Source: CAYLNH01 sp964384625 (GTDB lineage Bacteria; Verrucomicrobiota; Lentisphaeria; JABSQK01). Taken from it: a stretch of 64,000 nucleotides of DNA. Location of the stretch: positions 3,151 to 67,150 of the forward strand of contig CAYLNH010000008.1 of the NCBI GenBank assembly GCA_964384625.1, read 5' to 3'. How positions within the stretch are numbered: the first letter of the stretch is position 1; each line of letters opens with the position of its first letter. Position numbers and translations under genes: made by a program. Shown piece by piece: positions 44,268 to 53,649 of the stretch. The notes under the pieces are model-generated. The model worked only from the letters and a program-made list of their open reading frames with translations, searched no databases and had not been told where the DNA came from.

Positions 44268-44756
44268 TCAGTCGGGGTCCGGCCGCCGCACCTTGATCAC
44301 CCGGAACCCGATCTCCTCGTCGTTCACCCGAACCGTGACCCGGAAGGCGCCGGCATGCGGGAAGGCGCAGCCGGCCAGCTGGATGGGAAGTTCGACAATG
44401 TCGTCCGGCTGATGCGGCGCGTCCGGGTGCAGGCCCACCTGGCCGCCGGCAGCGATAAGGATCCGCTGCGGCACGTCTGCCTCGTCCGCGCTGTCATCCA
44501 CTGCAGGAGGTCCTGCGTCAGCCTCGACTTCCGGCACGGAGGGGTCTTCGACGCGGACCTCGACCTGGAGCGGGAACGCATTCGCCGGGACGTTTGTGAC
44601 CAGGGCGGTGATGCAGAACGGCGGCGCGGCAAACGGGAATTCTTCCGCGTTGAAATGGGTGAAGGTCCCGATCAACGACAGTTTGCCGGTGCCCTGTTCC
44701 CGGATCACCAGGTCCGAGAGGATGATGGAGATGCATACTGGTTCAGCGTAGCCCAT
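44268..44756 (-). CDS. DUF6941-like hypothetical protein
   Basis: 162 residues from ATG 44756. It begins MGYAEPVCISIILSDLVIREQGTGKLSLIGTF, and the pattern of two beta-sandwich halves (ITALVTNVPANAFPLQVEVRVED and AFRVTVRVNDEEIGFRVIKV) resembles DUF6941. That family is widespread in PVC bacteria and proteobacteria and has no known role. It is cytoplasmic by sequence. It sits 84 bases upstream of the sulfatase gene on the same strand. Confidence 0.6.
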   Translation of the reverse strand: MGYAEPVCISIILSDLVIREQGTGKLSLIGTFTHFNAEEFPFAAPPFCITALVTNVPANAFPLQVEVRVEDPSVPEVEADAGPPAVDDSADEADVPQRILIAAGGQVGLHPDAPHQPDDIVELPIQLAGCAFPHAGAFRVTVRVNDEEIGFRVIKVRRPDPD

Positions 44757-45483
44757 GGTACGGCACAGTAGTGCCGAAACGACGAGGTGTCGAGGGGAAA
44801 GCGTTGGGGATGGAGTGGTCGAGGACACTGGCGATAGCCATCGAGAACCGTCGGCGCCTTTCGGCACCCATCGATCCGCCGGCGCCCTTGCCGATTACCG
44901 ATTGCTGATCACCGAAGTCACAGGCAGCAGCTCGCGCGTGCTGCCTTCGTGCCGTCGGCATACGCTGCACCCCGTCAATGACGCATTACGTAAGTACTCG
45001 ACCGCGCCCGTCTGCCGGTGCTGCAGGGCTCCAACGCGGCTGCATGTCCAACCGACGAATGTAGAATGGAGAATGACCAAGTACGGATTCGGACCGGATT
45101 CACGCGACATTGATGCGTCTGGTTTCCGCCCTTGGACATTGGGCGTTCCTCTGTTGAGGTCCCCGACCGAAGTCGGGGAGGCGCGGTCGAGACGACCGCG
45201 GCCACGCTCGGAAGCAGACTGTCTGCGACGGTCCGCAGGACTTCTGTCGGTGGCATCTCTGTTGAGTATTGGATATTTCCGCCAGTGCCCCCTGCTGCCC
45301 CGCTGGTGCGGGGCAGCAGGGGAAACGATTGCTCCCATGCCGGACGAATCTTCGGACCACGGGGGCAAGCCCCGTGGAGCCGGGAACGTCTCAAAACGTG
45401 GTTTGTCGAGCACTTACCGTATTACTCCTCCCTCCGTTCCCTACCCTTGTGGCTGATCCCTCCCGCCCGTATAGTAGTTGGCT
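44757..45483. other. Hairpin-rich intergenic stretch upstream of trpF
   Basis: 727 bases with no credible gene. Three strong hairpins occur in order: CCCCGAC/GTCGGGG (45161-45178), a 15-bp perfect stem (45289-45322) and CCACGGGG/CCCCGTGG (45357-45377). I found no Trp-rich leader peptide before trpF. Confidence 0.6.
45289..45322. repeat. 15-bp perfect hairpin upstream of trpF
   Basis: Left arm 45289-45303, loop TGGT, right arm 45308-45322, with arms exactly complementary (CCCCTGCTGCCCCGC). No T-run follows. Confidence 0.8.
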
Positions 45484-46113
45484 ATGGCTTTGAAGATCAA
45501 AATCTGCGGCACGACAAACGCAACCGACGCCCAACTGGCAGTCGACAGCGGCGCGGACCTGCTGGGCTTCATCTTCTACGCGAAGTCGCCACGCTACATC
45601 ACGCCGGCAGCGGCCGGCGACATCATCACCGGGCTGCCGCCGGCGATCGGCAAGATCGGCGTGTTCGTCAATGAATCGGTCGAGACCATGCTGTCGATCG
45701 CCGAAGAAGCCGGCTTAACCGGCCTGCAACTGCACGGTGAGGAGTCACCGGAGTTGATTCCGCGTCTGGCAGGCTATGACATTGTCAAAGCCATCTCCCT
45801 GCGAACAGCCGGTGATCTGGCGCGCCTGGACGACTTTGCGGGCGTCGGGATCCTGATCGACACCCCGTGTCCGCAATGGGGCGGCAGCGGGGCGACCGGC
45901 AACTGGGACCTCGCCCGGGCCGCCGCAGAAAGACGGGACATCCTGCTGGCAGGCGGGCTGACACCGGATAATGTAGCGGCCGCAATCACAGCGGTGCGGC
46001 CGGCGGGAGTCGATGCCGTCAGCGGGGTTGAAGCCGAGAAGGGCGTCAAGGCCCCGGACAAAGTCAGACAGTTTATTGCTGCCGCACGGGCAGCCGCCGG
46101 AGAAGATCAATGA
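45484..46113 (+). CDS. trpF: Phosphoribosylanthranilate isomerase
   Basis: Third step of tryptophan synthesis from anthranilate (PRA to CdRP). 209 residues, a compact (beta/alpha)8 barrel with KIKICGTTN (catalytic Cys at about residue 7), GVFVNES, LQLHGEES, LIDTP (catalytic Asp), GGSG, LAGGLTPDN and the phosphate-binding AVSGVEAEKGVK. The ATG at 45484 is used. A TTG two codons upstream is possible, and no clear ribosome-binding site is seen. No other trp gene is present. Its stop overlaps the start of the MORN-repeat gene (ATGA), so the two are coupled. Confidence 0.95.
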   Translation: MALKIKICGTTNATDAQLAVDSGADLLGFIFYAKSPRYITPAAAGDIITGLPPAIGKIGVFVNESVETMLSIAEEAGLTGLQLHGEESPELIPRLAGYDIVKAISLRTAGDLARLDDFAGVGILIDTPCPQWGGSGATGNWDLARAAAERRDILLAGGLTPDNVAAAITAVRPAGVDAVSGVEAEKGVKAPDKVRQFIAAARAAAGEDQ

Positions 46114-47747
46114 GCGTGAGACTACCGCAGGCAGTGTTGGCCGGTTCTCTTATTTTTGCGCTGACCGTTCCGGCCGACGGCCGGAAGAAGCCGAAAGTGC
46201 GGACGTACGGCAAGTACTACCCGAACACCCGTAAGGTCCACTATCGGTATTATGCCTACACCAAGAACGGCCGGAAGTACAAGCATGGTCCGGAAACCGT
46301 TTACTACCGCAACGGCAAAGGCCGGGTGCAGAAGAAAACCATGTGGAAATACGGCGTCCGTCATGGACGTTACGTCGAGTTCTTCAATGCCGACGAAGTG
46401 AAGGTGAAGACCAAGGGCGAGTACGAACGCGGCAGGAAAACCGGACTCTGGCAGGAGTGGTTTCCAAATCTGCAGAAGCATCGCGAAGCCACGTTTGCGG
46501 CCGGCAAGCTGCACGGCCCATACCGCGAGTGGAGCGCCAACGGCCAGGAGCTGGATCGCAAGACCTACAAGGCCGGCAAGAAACACGGCGCCGAGTTAAC
46601 CTGGTACCCGGACGGCACCAGGCGGTCGCGCACGAACTATGAGAACGACGTGCGCAGCGGCCTCGAGCAGACCTGGCACGCCAACGGCAAGCAGCGGAGT
46701 CATACCGAATATGTCAACGGCAAGCGCAACGGCGTCGAGCGGCTCTGGAACGAAGACGGCGTACTGCTCTCCGAAACGCAGTATCGCGCGGGCGTCCGTC
46801 ATGGTCGTGAACGTTTGTGGTTCACCAACGGCAAGCCCAAGTCCGAGACCGACTACGTCGAGAACGTGCGCCACGGTCTGGAGAAGATCTACTACGAAGG
46901 CGGCAATCTGAAAAGCGAGGGCCGGTATGAACAGAACGTCGCCGCCGGCGTGCATGTGAGTTATTTCGCCAACGGCAAGAAGCGGTCGGAGACAAGTTAC
47001 GTCAAGGGCAAACGCGAAGGCGCCTCCCGCAACTGGTTTGCCAACGGCGAGCTCAGTACACTCTACACGTTTCGGATGAACAAGCTGCACGGCGACTTCG
47101 AAATCCACAACCTCGCCGGCAAATTGCTCGCCAAAGGTACGTATCAGAACGGCCGGCCGTTCAGCGGCACGTTTCTCAACTACACCGATTCAGATCGCGC
47201 TTATTTCGTGGCGATCTACAAGGCCGGTGAAAGGCAGAATGAGATCTTCTACGTTGACAACCGGCCGTATACCGGCGTCTGGGAAACCTTCTTCGACTTC
47301 GACCGCAAGGACAAACGCAGCCGGACCACCTACAAGGACGGCCGGCGGCACGGGCCGGAAACGCTGTGGCATGAGAACGGCAAGAAGTTCTTCGAACTCA
47401 ACTGGACCGAAGGCGAGCTCGACGGCAACCTGACGCAGTGGCACACCTCCGGCAAGAAGGCCTGGGAGGTCCAATTCGTCCGCGGCCGGCACCACGGTTT
47501 TGAAAAGGCCTGGGACGTCCACGGCGAACCCTTGTGCGCCGGCGAGTGGCGCAACGGCAAGCCGTGGAACGATACGGTGATCATTGCTGTCGAGAAGGGC
47601 GACGGCCAGGCCATTCAGCAATATAAGAACGGCAAGCTGATTCCCGGCATTCCCAAAGCCATCGTCCGCAACATCAAGCCGGTCCGAGCCAGGTACGAGC
47701 AAACGATCGAGCACCAGAAAGGCAAACGCCCCCGCCGCCGCCGCTAG
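46110..47747 (+). CDS. Secreted MORN_2-repeat protein
   Basis: 545 residues. The first 24 residues resemble a Sec signal peptide. The rest is a long array of about 23-residue units with the form Y-x-x-G-x-(K/R)-(H/N)-G-x-x-x-x-(W/Y)-(Y/F)-x-(N/D)-G-(K/T), for example GVRHGRERLWFTNGKPK. These are the MORN-variant repeats of bacterial antitoxin-like and surface proteins. I count at least a dozen between residues 60 and 490. Its start overlaps trpF by four bases. Its TAG stop is the first three bases of dispersed repeat A. Function unknown. Confidence 0.8.
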   Translation: MSVRLPQAVLAGSLIFALTVPADGRKKPKVRTYGKYYPNTRKVHYRYYAYTKNGRKYKHGPETVYYRNGKGRVQKKTMWKYGVRHGRYVEFFNADEVKVKTKGEYERGRKTGLWQEWFPNLQKHREATFAAGKLHGPYREWSANGQELDRKTYKAGKKHGAELTWYPDGTRRSRTNYENDVRSGLEQTWHANGKQRSHTEYVNGKRNGVERLWNEDGVLLSETQYRAGVRHGRERLWFTNGKPKSETDYVENVRHGLEKIYYEGGNLKSEGRYEQNVAAGVHVSYFANGKKRSETSYVKGKREGASRNWFANGELSTLYTFRMNKLHGDFEIHNLAGKLLAKGTYQNGRPFSGTFLNYTDSDRAYFVAIYKAGERQNEIFYVDNRPYTGVWETFFDFDRKDKRSRTTYKDGRRHGPETLWHENGKKFFELNWTEGELDGNLTQWHTSGKKAWEVQFVRGRHHGFEKAWDVHGEPLCAGEWRNGKPWNDTVIIAVEKGDGQAIQQYKNGKLIPGIPKAIVRNIKPVRARYEQTIEHQKGKRPRRRR

Positions 47748-47776
47748 TGTATCGCCCCATAAATCCGAGGCGTGAA
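47745..47776 (+). repeat. Dispersed repeat A, copy 2 (overlaps TAG stop)
   Basis: TAGTGTATCGCCCCATAAAT followed by CCGAGGCGTGAA. TAG is the MORN gene stop. The second block matches the reverse strand of copy 1 (8571-8590). Confidence 0.7.
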
Positions 47777-47782
47777 CCGCGA

Positions 47783-48592
47783 CTATTCCAGCGCGGAGAA
47801 GCCCTTGAGCGAATGCCCCTCCTGTTTGGCCTTGTCGTATTCCGCCTTGCTTGCCGGGCGGAAGACGATGTTGTCGAAGTAGTACTGTCCCAACGGCCAC
47901 ATGGCGTAGGGCTTGAGCAGGATCACGTCCGGCCGGAATCGTTTCATCCCCGGCAACTTGAGGCCCATTCGAAAACGATGGTAGGACTTGGCGTCCGGCA
48001 GGCGACAGACAAGGGTGTGGCGGTACACCATCAACATGTCGCCGGCCCTGGTTGCACGTTTCTTCCTCCCGAACACCTCCGAAAACGCCGGACCGCCGGC
48101 GTGCGGCGTGTGGAAGTAGGACAGGTTCTTGCCGGCTTTGCTCTCGGTCACCTTCTGGAACCCACGGATCAAAACCTTGGGAAAGAAGATTTGTGAGGAT
48201 CGCGGTCCCTTCAGGTCGGCTTCGATGATGAAATACCGGTCTTTCCTGCCGAGCGCAATGGGGTTGGAATAGGCCCAGACGCCTTCGTGCGCACCGACCG
48301 TCTGGTACTGGCCGCCCGTACTACGGCCTTCGGGAGGGGGTTCGCCCTTCTTCTCCGCGTCCAGGAACTTCTTCTTGTCCACCTGCAGGACCGTTGTGTC
48401 GAACTGCAGACAGCCGCCGGGGTTGCCGCCGGTCTTCTGCCATTTGCAGGTAATTCCGTCCGGCTTGCTCCAGCCGGCCGGCACTTTGCCTTTGCCCGTT
48501 TCCAGGTCGCCGTTGACCACCAGGCTCTGCTTGTCGCCGGCCGCCGCGGACAGCAGCAGCGCGGCAGTCAGTAACAGGGTCATTCGATACAT
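47783..48592 (-). CDS. Secreted carbohydrate-binding-like protein
   Basis: 269 residues from ATG 48592, with AAAGGAG upstream. A Sec signal peptide (about 1-19) is followed by a jelly-roll fold opening with LVVNGDLETGKGKVPAGWSKPDG, the start typical of CBM4/9/22-like and galactose-binding-like domains. Later segments (RYFIIEADLKG, YHRFRMGLKLPG, YYFDNIVFRPAS) keep the pattern. There is no catalytic site. It is probably a periplasmic or surface sugar-binding protein. The next gene on the same strand is the HEAT-repeat protein, 54 bases upstream. Confidence 0.65.
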   Translation of the reverse strand: MYRMTLLLTAALLLSAAAGDKQSLVVNGDLETGKGKVPAGWSKPDGITCKWQKTGGNPGGCLQFDTTVLQVDKKKFLDAEKKGEPPPEGRSTGGQYQTVGAHEGVWAYSNPIALGRKDRYFIIEADLKGPRSSQIFFPKVLIRGFQKVTESKAGKNLSYFHTPHAGGPAFSEVFGRKKRATRAGDMLMVYRHTLVCRLPDAKSYHRFRMGLKLPGMKRFRPDVILLKPYAMWPLGQYYFDNIVFRPASKAEYDKAKQEGHSLKGFSALE

Positions 48593-48646
48593 GGTGCAGA
48601 CTCCTTTGCGGGCGGCGGGACCGGCCCGGACGATGGCGATTCGGGA

Positions 48647-49996
48647 CTACTTCTGCGGCAGTACCGTGCGGCCCCAGCCTTTCCAGTGGTTGATGATTTC
48701 GGTTCGGGTTTCGGCGTCGGCTTTGGCGTCGTAGATGTAAGCGCCGTTGCTTCCCGTGAGTTTGTCGAGGGCCATGCAGATGTACATGGCGGAGAAATCG
48801 CCGGCATCGTCGAGCGCGGCGACGAGGGCCGCGAGAGTTGCTTTGTCGTTGCTCCCGGCCGTGGCCAGGGCGTTGGCGGCCGCGGCACGCGTGCGCTCGT
48901 TCTTGTCTTTGAGCAGGCGGATCAATCGGGCGATGTCTTTGTCGCGGCCGCGTTTGCCGATGGCAATCACGGCGCTGACCCGCGCTTTTTCATTCGGCGA
49001 TTTCAGGGCGGCGCCCAGGAGTTCCGCGGGCGGCTGCTGGCGGAACGTGGTGAACCCGCGCACGGCCCAGTAGGTGACCATGCCGTCGCCCTTCAGAGCG
49101 CGCGCAATGATGGCGGCGTCGAGCTTCTCGGCGTTCGTCTTGATGCCATGATAGGCCACGACGTTCCGCACCCCGTCGTTCTTGTCCGTCACCAGCTTTA
49201 CCAAGGCGTCAACAGCGGTTTCATCGCCGATATGAGCCAGGGCGGTGGCCAGCCACATGCGGGAGTGATCATGGCGTTTGGGATCCAACGCCAGCGGCAC
49301 CAGGATTTCGGTCACCTGCGGTCCCAACGCGATCGCCAGGGCACAGGCCTGTTGGGCCGAGGAGGCGTTCTTCAGAAAGCGATCCACGAGTTCCTTCGTA
49401 TAGGCCTCGCGTTCGACCGGACCCATCTCCTTCAAAACCGGAGCGCGGACATCTGCCAGCAGCGAATTGGAGCTGACCGACAGCGTCTTCTCGCGGCCGG
49501 GAAACAGCAGGATGAAACTGACCGCCGCCTGGCGCGCGGGCGTCAGGACATCCTTCAGCACCCCGACGGCCCGGGGCGCCGTCTTGCCGGTGGACTGCGG
49601 GTAGCCGTCAACCAGCTTGAAGTCGCGGGGAAAGCGGTACAGGACGACATCGGTCACGTCCAGCGGGATTGTAATCGTCCGGCCCGGCGCCAGCTTCTGC
49701 GGCCAGTCCTTCACGTCCAGCGTACATGGAATGCGTTTGGAGTAAAACGACCGTCCCTTCCCCTGACCGACAAAGAGCCAGCCGGTGACGCGGTCTTGGG
49801 CCGCCAGCGCGACCGCCTGTTTGCCGGGGTTGCGGACGGTCAGCGTGAAGGCGCAGGAGGTCTTCGCCTGCAACGTTTCGACCACCGTCAGTTTCGACTG
49901 CAGGCCATGGGTGAGCTTGCCCCATTCCGGGGCCGGGTCGGCGGCGGCAACCGCCGGGCCGAACAGCAATACGATCGGAACAATCAGCTTCCTCAT
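48647..49996 (-). CDS. Secreted HEAT-repeat protein
   Basis: 449 residues from ATG 49996 behind GGAGG. A Sec signal peptide (about 1-19, AVAAAD) is followed by a beta-sandwich domain (about 25-180) and helical repeats of HEAT/PBS type (about 205-420), for example MWLATALAHIGDETAVDALVKLVTD and ARLIRLLKDKNERTRAAAANALATAG. HEAT proteins scaffold other proteins. In PVC bacteria many such exported proteins exist without assigned function. It probably shares a transcript with the carbohydrate-binding-like gene downstream. Confidence 0.75.
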   Translation of the reverse strand: MRKLIVPIVLLFGPAVAAADPAPEWGKLTHGLQSKLTVVETLQAKTSCAFTLTVRNPGKQAVALAAQDRVTGWLFVGQGKGRSFYSKRIPCTLDVKDWPQKLAPGRTITIPLDVTDVVLYRFPRDFKLVDGYPQSTGKTAPRAVGVLKDVLTPARQAAVSFILLFPGREKTLSVSSNSLLADVRAPVLKEMGPVEREAYTKELVDRFLKNASSAQQACALAIALGPQVTEILVPLALDPKRHDHSRMWLATALAHIGDETAVDALVKLVTDKNDGVRNVVAYHGIKTNAEKLDAAIIARALKGDGMVTYWAVRGFTTFRQQPPAELLGAALKSPNEKARVSAVIAIGKRGRDKDIARLIRLLKDKNERTRAAAANALATAGSNDKATLAALVAALDDAGDFSAMYICMALDKLTGSNGAYIYDAKADAETRTEIINHWKGWGRTVLPQK

Positions 49997-50039
49997 ACGT
50001 CCGTTCCTCCACCCATGGGGTTCCTGCAGCGGTTACGGC

Positions 50040-51014
50040 CTACATGATCTTGAACTTCGGGAGGTCCTGAATATCGATCAGGCCGACGGCATTGCCGGCC
50101 TTGTCGACCACCGGGATGTCGTCGAACTCCTTTTCCTCCAGCAGCCGGATAATGGCGATCGCCATTTGCGAGTCTTTCAATGTGGTCGGCTCCCGCGTCA
50201 TCACGGTCTCAATCCGATTGTTCATGATTTCGAGATTGTCGGCGATCCGGCGACGGAAATCGCCGTCGGTGAAGAACCCGACCAGCCGGCCGTCGGCAGC
50301 CGCCACCATTACCGAGCCGGAGCGGCACTTGGTCATCTCCAGCAGGGCGTCGTGGACCGTCGTCTCCGGCGTGACGATCGGCGTTCGTTCGGGCGGGCGC
50401 ATGACGTCCCGGACCCGCAGGGTGATGGCCCGGCCGATGGCGCCGGCCGGATGATGCTTCGAGTAGTCGTTTTTGGTGAACTTGCGGTCTTCCATCAGCA
50501 CAATCGCCAGGGCATCGCCGAAGGCCATGGTCGCGGTGGCCGAGGTCGTCGGCGCCAGATTGAAGGGACAGGCCTCCGACGGCACGCGCAGCTTGACGAC
50601 CAGGTCGCTGTATTCGGCCAGGCTGGATTCCGGGTCGGACGTCAGGGCCACAATCCGAACCTTCTTGAAGCGTTTCACCGACGGCAGGACCTGCAGCAGC
50701 TCATCGGTCTCGCCGCTGTAACTGATGGCCAACAGCAGGTCGCCGGCACAAACGACACCCAGGTCGCCGTGCATCGCTTCCACCGGGTGCATGAACACCG
50801 CGGGCGATCCCGTACTGGCCAGGGTCGCCGCCATCTTGTGCCCGACATGGCCGCTCTTGCCGACGCCGGTGATGACAATCTTGCCGCCTTTTTCCAGGAT
50901 CTTCTGGCACAGCTTCACCAGTTTCTCAAAGCTCTCGCCGAGCTGGTCCTGGAGTTGCTGCAGACCGGCGATTTCATTGGCGATAACCGCCTTGCCCTTC
51001 TTCGTATAATCCAT
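50040..51014 (-). CDS. kdsD: Arabinose-5-phosphate isomerase (KpsF/GutQ/KdsD type)
   Basis: Converts ribulose-5-phosphate to arabinose-5-phosphate, the first step to KDO of LPS. 324 residues from ATG 51014, with GAGGC just upstream. The sugar isomerase SIS domain (about 30-170) has ITGVGKSGHVGHKMAATLASTG and PVEAMHGDLG, followed by SYSGETDE. Two CBS domains follow (about 200-324). This matches KdsD/KpsF in order and length. It is divergent from waaA, the KDO transferase, so both ends of the KDO pathway share one control region. Confidence 0.93.
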   Translation of the reverse strand: MDYTKKGKAVIANEIAGLQQLQDQLGESFEKLVKLCQKILEKGGKIVITGVGKSGHVGHKMAATLASTGSPAVFMHPVEAMHGDLGVVCAGDLLLAISYSGETDELLQVLPSVKRFKKVRIVALTSDPESSLAEYSDLVVKLRVPSEACPFNLAPTTSATATMAFGDALAIVLMEDRKFTKNDYSKHHPAGAIGRAITLRVRDVMRPPERTPIVTPETTVHDALLEMTKCRSGSVMVAAADGRLVGFFTDGDFRRRIADNLEIMNNRIETVMTREPTTLKDSQMAIAIIRLLEEKEFDDIPVVDKAGNAVGLIDIQDLPKFKIM

Positions 51015-51150
51015 GCCGCCTCGTTGCCGCTGGTAGTTTACAATCATCAGGGGACGGGCTACTATATCGATCGGCAGCGACGATTCAACGATAAGGCTCA
51101 GGAGGCACCAGACTGTGGCCGGCCATGTGCTCCGCAGTTGACGGACAATC

Positions 51151-52464
51151 ATGTTCACACTGGCATTGATCGGCTACAATCTGCTGTTCCCGCTGGTCTA
51201 TCTGCTGTACTTCCCGTTCTACCTGCGGAAACTGATCCGGCGCGGCAACTGGCGCCGGGGGTTTTGGGAACGGTTTGCCGTTTATGCGGCCACCAAAAAG
51301 GCCCGGTTGCGTTCGCTGCAGGGGCCGGTCTGGATCCATGCGGTCAGTGTCGGCGAAACCGTTGCCGCCCTCAGCTTCATCCGGATCTGGCAGGACCGCA
51401 ATCCCAAACAGAGATTCGTGCTGTCGACCACCACCAGCACCGGCCAGCAGGTCGCCCGCAAGAAAGCGCCGGACGGCGTCGAGGTGATCTACTTCCCGAT
51501 GGATTTCCTACCCTGCGTCAACCACGCCCTGACCGTGATCAACCCCTGCCAGATCGTGCTCTTCGAAGTCGAGGTCTGGCCCAACCTGATCTGCGCGGCC
51601 AGCCGCCGTAACATTCCGGTCTCCCTGGTCAATTGCCGCATGTCGGACAACTCATCCGCCGGCTACGCCAAACACAAATGGTTTTTCGGCCGGGTCTTCG
51701 GCCGGCTCTCACGGATTGCCGTACAAACCGCGAAAGACGCCGAACGCGTCGGGGCCGTCCTCGGCAGCCGCGACCAGGTGACCGTCTGCGGCACGATGAA
51801 GTTTGATCAGGTCCCGGATCGTCAGGGCGAGGACGTCAACGAACTGCTGGACCGCATCTTCCCCGCGGAACGCCTGGTCTTCTGCGCCGCCAGCACCCAT
51901 GCCCCGGAGGAGGCCATCATGACGCGCGTGACCAAGCACCTTGCCGCGTCCCACCCGGAGTTCCGCATCATCCTTGTGCCGCGCCACCAGGAACGCACCG
52001 CCGAGATCGAGGCGATCCTGCAGGAAGAACTGATCGACTACGTCCTGCTGACGCAGTTGCGGGATACGGTGGAGGACCCGCAGGTCCGCATGCTCGTGGT
52101 CAACACCACCGGGGAACTGATGAGCTTTCTGGCCGCCAGCGATATCGTGTTCGTCGGTAAGAGCCTCGCCGACTACGGCGGCGACGGCGGCCACAACATC
52201 ATCGAACCGGCGATCTTCGGCAAACCGATCCTGCACGGCCCCGCCATGGAGAACTTCCGTGATGTGGTGAAGATCTTCCAGGAAGAGAGCTCGGCTCTGC
52301 AGGTGGCGGACGAAGCGGAGTTCCAGACGGTTCTCGAACGCCTGGTCAGCGACCCCGGCGAACGCGAAGCGATGGGCCGGGCATCGCGGCAGACCGTCGA
52401 ACAACACCGCGGCGCCGTCGACAAGACCATCGGTCTGCTCTGTCAGATCCCGCGGGACAGATAG
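51151..52464 (+). CDS. waaA: 3-deoxy-D-manno-octulosonic acid (KDO) transferase
   Basis: Transfers KDO from CMP-KDO to lipid A precursor at the inner membrane. 437 residues. An N-terminal membrane anchor (about 3-25) is followed by the GT30 N-domain with WIHAVSVGET (catalytic E69), STTTSTGQ, YFPMDFLPCV and FEVEVWPNLI, and a C-domain with VCGTMKFDQ and GKSLADYGGDGGHNIIEPAIFGKPILHGP, which binds the nucleotide sugar. The gene is complete. It implies an LPS-type outer membrane. Divergent from the arabinose-5-phosphate isomerase gene. Confidence 0.95.
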   Translation: MFTLALIGYNLLFPLVYLLYFPFYLRKLIRRGNWRRGFWERFAVYAATKKARLRSLQGPVWIHAVSVGETVAALSFIRIWQDRNPKQRFVLSTTTSTGQQVARKKAPDGVEVIYFPMDFLPCVNHALTVINPCQIVLFEVEVWPNLICAASRRNIPVSLVNCRMSDNSSAGYAKHKWFFGRVFGRLSRIAVQTAKDAERVGAVLGSRDQVTVCGTMKFDQVPDRQGEDVNELLDRIFPAERLVFCAASTHAPEEAIMTRVTKHLAASHPEFRIILVPRHQERTAEIEAILQEELIDYVLLTQLRDTVEDPQVRMLVVNTTGELMSFLAASDIVFVGKSLADYGGDGGHNIIEPAIFGKPILHGPAMENFRDVVKIFQEESSALQVADEAEFQTVLERLVSDPGEREAMGRASRQTVEQHRGAVDKTIGLLCQIPRDR

Positions 52465-52657
52465 CCGAACGACACCCGCCGCAACAACGGCAGGCGGCGA
52501 TGCTTCCGTTTAAGCCCTTGGGAATTCCGGTGTCCTGGAAAGGCCCCGTTGGTTCCGAACGGGAGAATGGGTTGTCTGATTCAGCGACACCCATCCCGCG
52601 TCCCCTCACGGCGCCGGGCCGCGGGGGGCTGCAGAGGCCCCTGCGTGCCGGGTAGAG

Positions 52658-53512
52658 CTACCGTCGCCGCAATGTCTGCGGGCTGACGCCGACAGTGCGT
52701 TTGAACTGGCGAGAGAAAACGAACTGGTCGGAGTAGCCCAGGGCCGCGGCGATGTCGCCGACGCTCTGCGACGAACTCTCCAACAGAAACTGGGCATAGC
52801 GCATCCTGGCCTGGACGTGATAGGACTTCAGGCTCTGACCGGTCTCGCGCTTGAACCGGCGCCCGAGATAGTCGCGGGACAGGCCCACCTCCGCCGCCAG
52901 CTTACCCCAGTCAATGGCCTCCGCGACATTCGCGTCGAGGTATTGTTGGGCTTCGAGAATACGGGCGTCGGTTGTCTGCTCCAATGCCAGCACTTCGTCA
53001 CGAAGGCGGAGCATGATCGCGTGCAGCAGGCTGCTGAGGACGTTTTCATCCGGGGTTCGGGCACTGCGGGAGTAAGCTTCGGCCAGGTGCAGGAAGTACG
53101 GTTCCAGGCGGGCGGCGTCACCGGTCTGACAGGCAATATGGAATGCCGGCACACCCGTAGCAGCGACCGTGTTGGTCCCGTTCTCGAACTGCTGGAAGCG
53201 CGACGCCAGGATCAGCGGCGGATCGTCGGGGTCAGCTTTCATGCAGAAGGTCGTCCCGGTATAGAGGAAAATCACACTCCCCCGCCGCAGCGGAAACTCC
53301 TGCCCCTCGATCCAGTAGCAACCGGTGCCGTCGCGGACGAACAACAGGCGGAGATCGTCCACATAGTTGTCCACCTCGCCGCGGTGTCCCCAGGTGACCG
53401 GCACGCGGATATGCCAGGCCGACTGCGGCACGAAATGCCGACGCTGCGGGACACCGCGAAGGACCTCCTCCAGCCGTTTCGCATTCGTCCTGTTGATCCC
53501 GAGAAATGACAT
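52658..53512 (-). CDS. AraC-family regulator (divergent from sulfatase)
   Basis: 284 residues. The N-terminal cupin-like sensing domain (about 30-140, WIEGQEFPLRRGSVIFLYTG) is followed by the AraC DNA-binding domain (about 185-284), with helix-turn-helix pairs around WGKLAAEVGLSRDYLGRRFKRETG and SVGDIAAALGYSDQFVFSRQFKRTVGVSP. It is head-to-head with the sulfatase at 53650, which makes that gene the likely target, probably in response to a sulfated sugar. Confidence 0.88.
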   Translation of the reverse strand: MSFLGINRTNAKRLEEVLRGVPQRRHFVPQSAWHIRVPVTWGHRGEVDNYVDDLRLLFVRDGTGCYWIEGQEFPLRRGSVIFLYTGTTFCMKADPDDPPLILASRFQQFENGTNTVAATGVPAFHIACQTGDAARLEPYFLHLAEAYSRSARTPDENVLSSLLHAIMLRLRDEVLALEQTTDARILEAQQYLDANVAEAIDWGKLAAEVGLSRDYLGRRFKRETGQSLKSYHVQARMRYAQFLLESSSQSVGDIAAALGYSDQFVFSRQFKRTVGVSPQTLRRR

Positions 53513-53649
53513 GGGGGCATCCGCTTCTGCTATGGGGTGTGAGCTTGCGGCGACTATATTGTGTTCCCGGTAAATATCATAGCAACGGCGTTCGACTGCA
53601 ACCGGTATCGCGTCAACATTCCATCACTCCAACACTCTGCGGCGTTCTC

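Noticed and set aside
46300..47600. Regularly spaced repeats that might suggest a CRISPR array
   Set aside because: They are degenerate protein-level MORN units in one continuous open frame, without identical DNA repeats or spacers.
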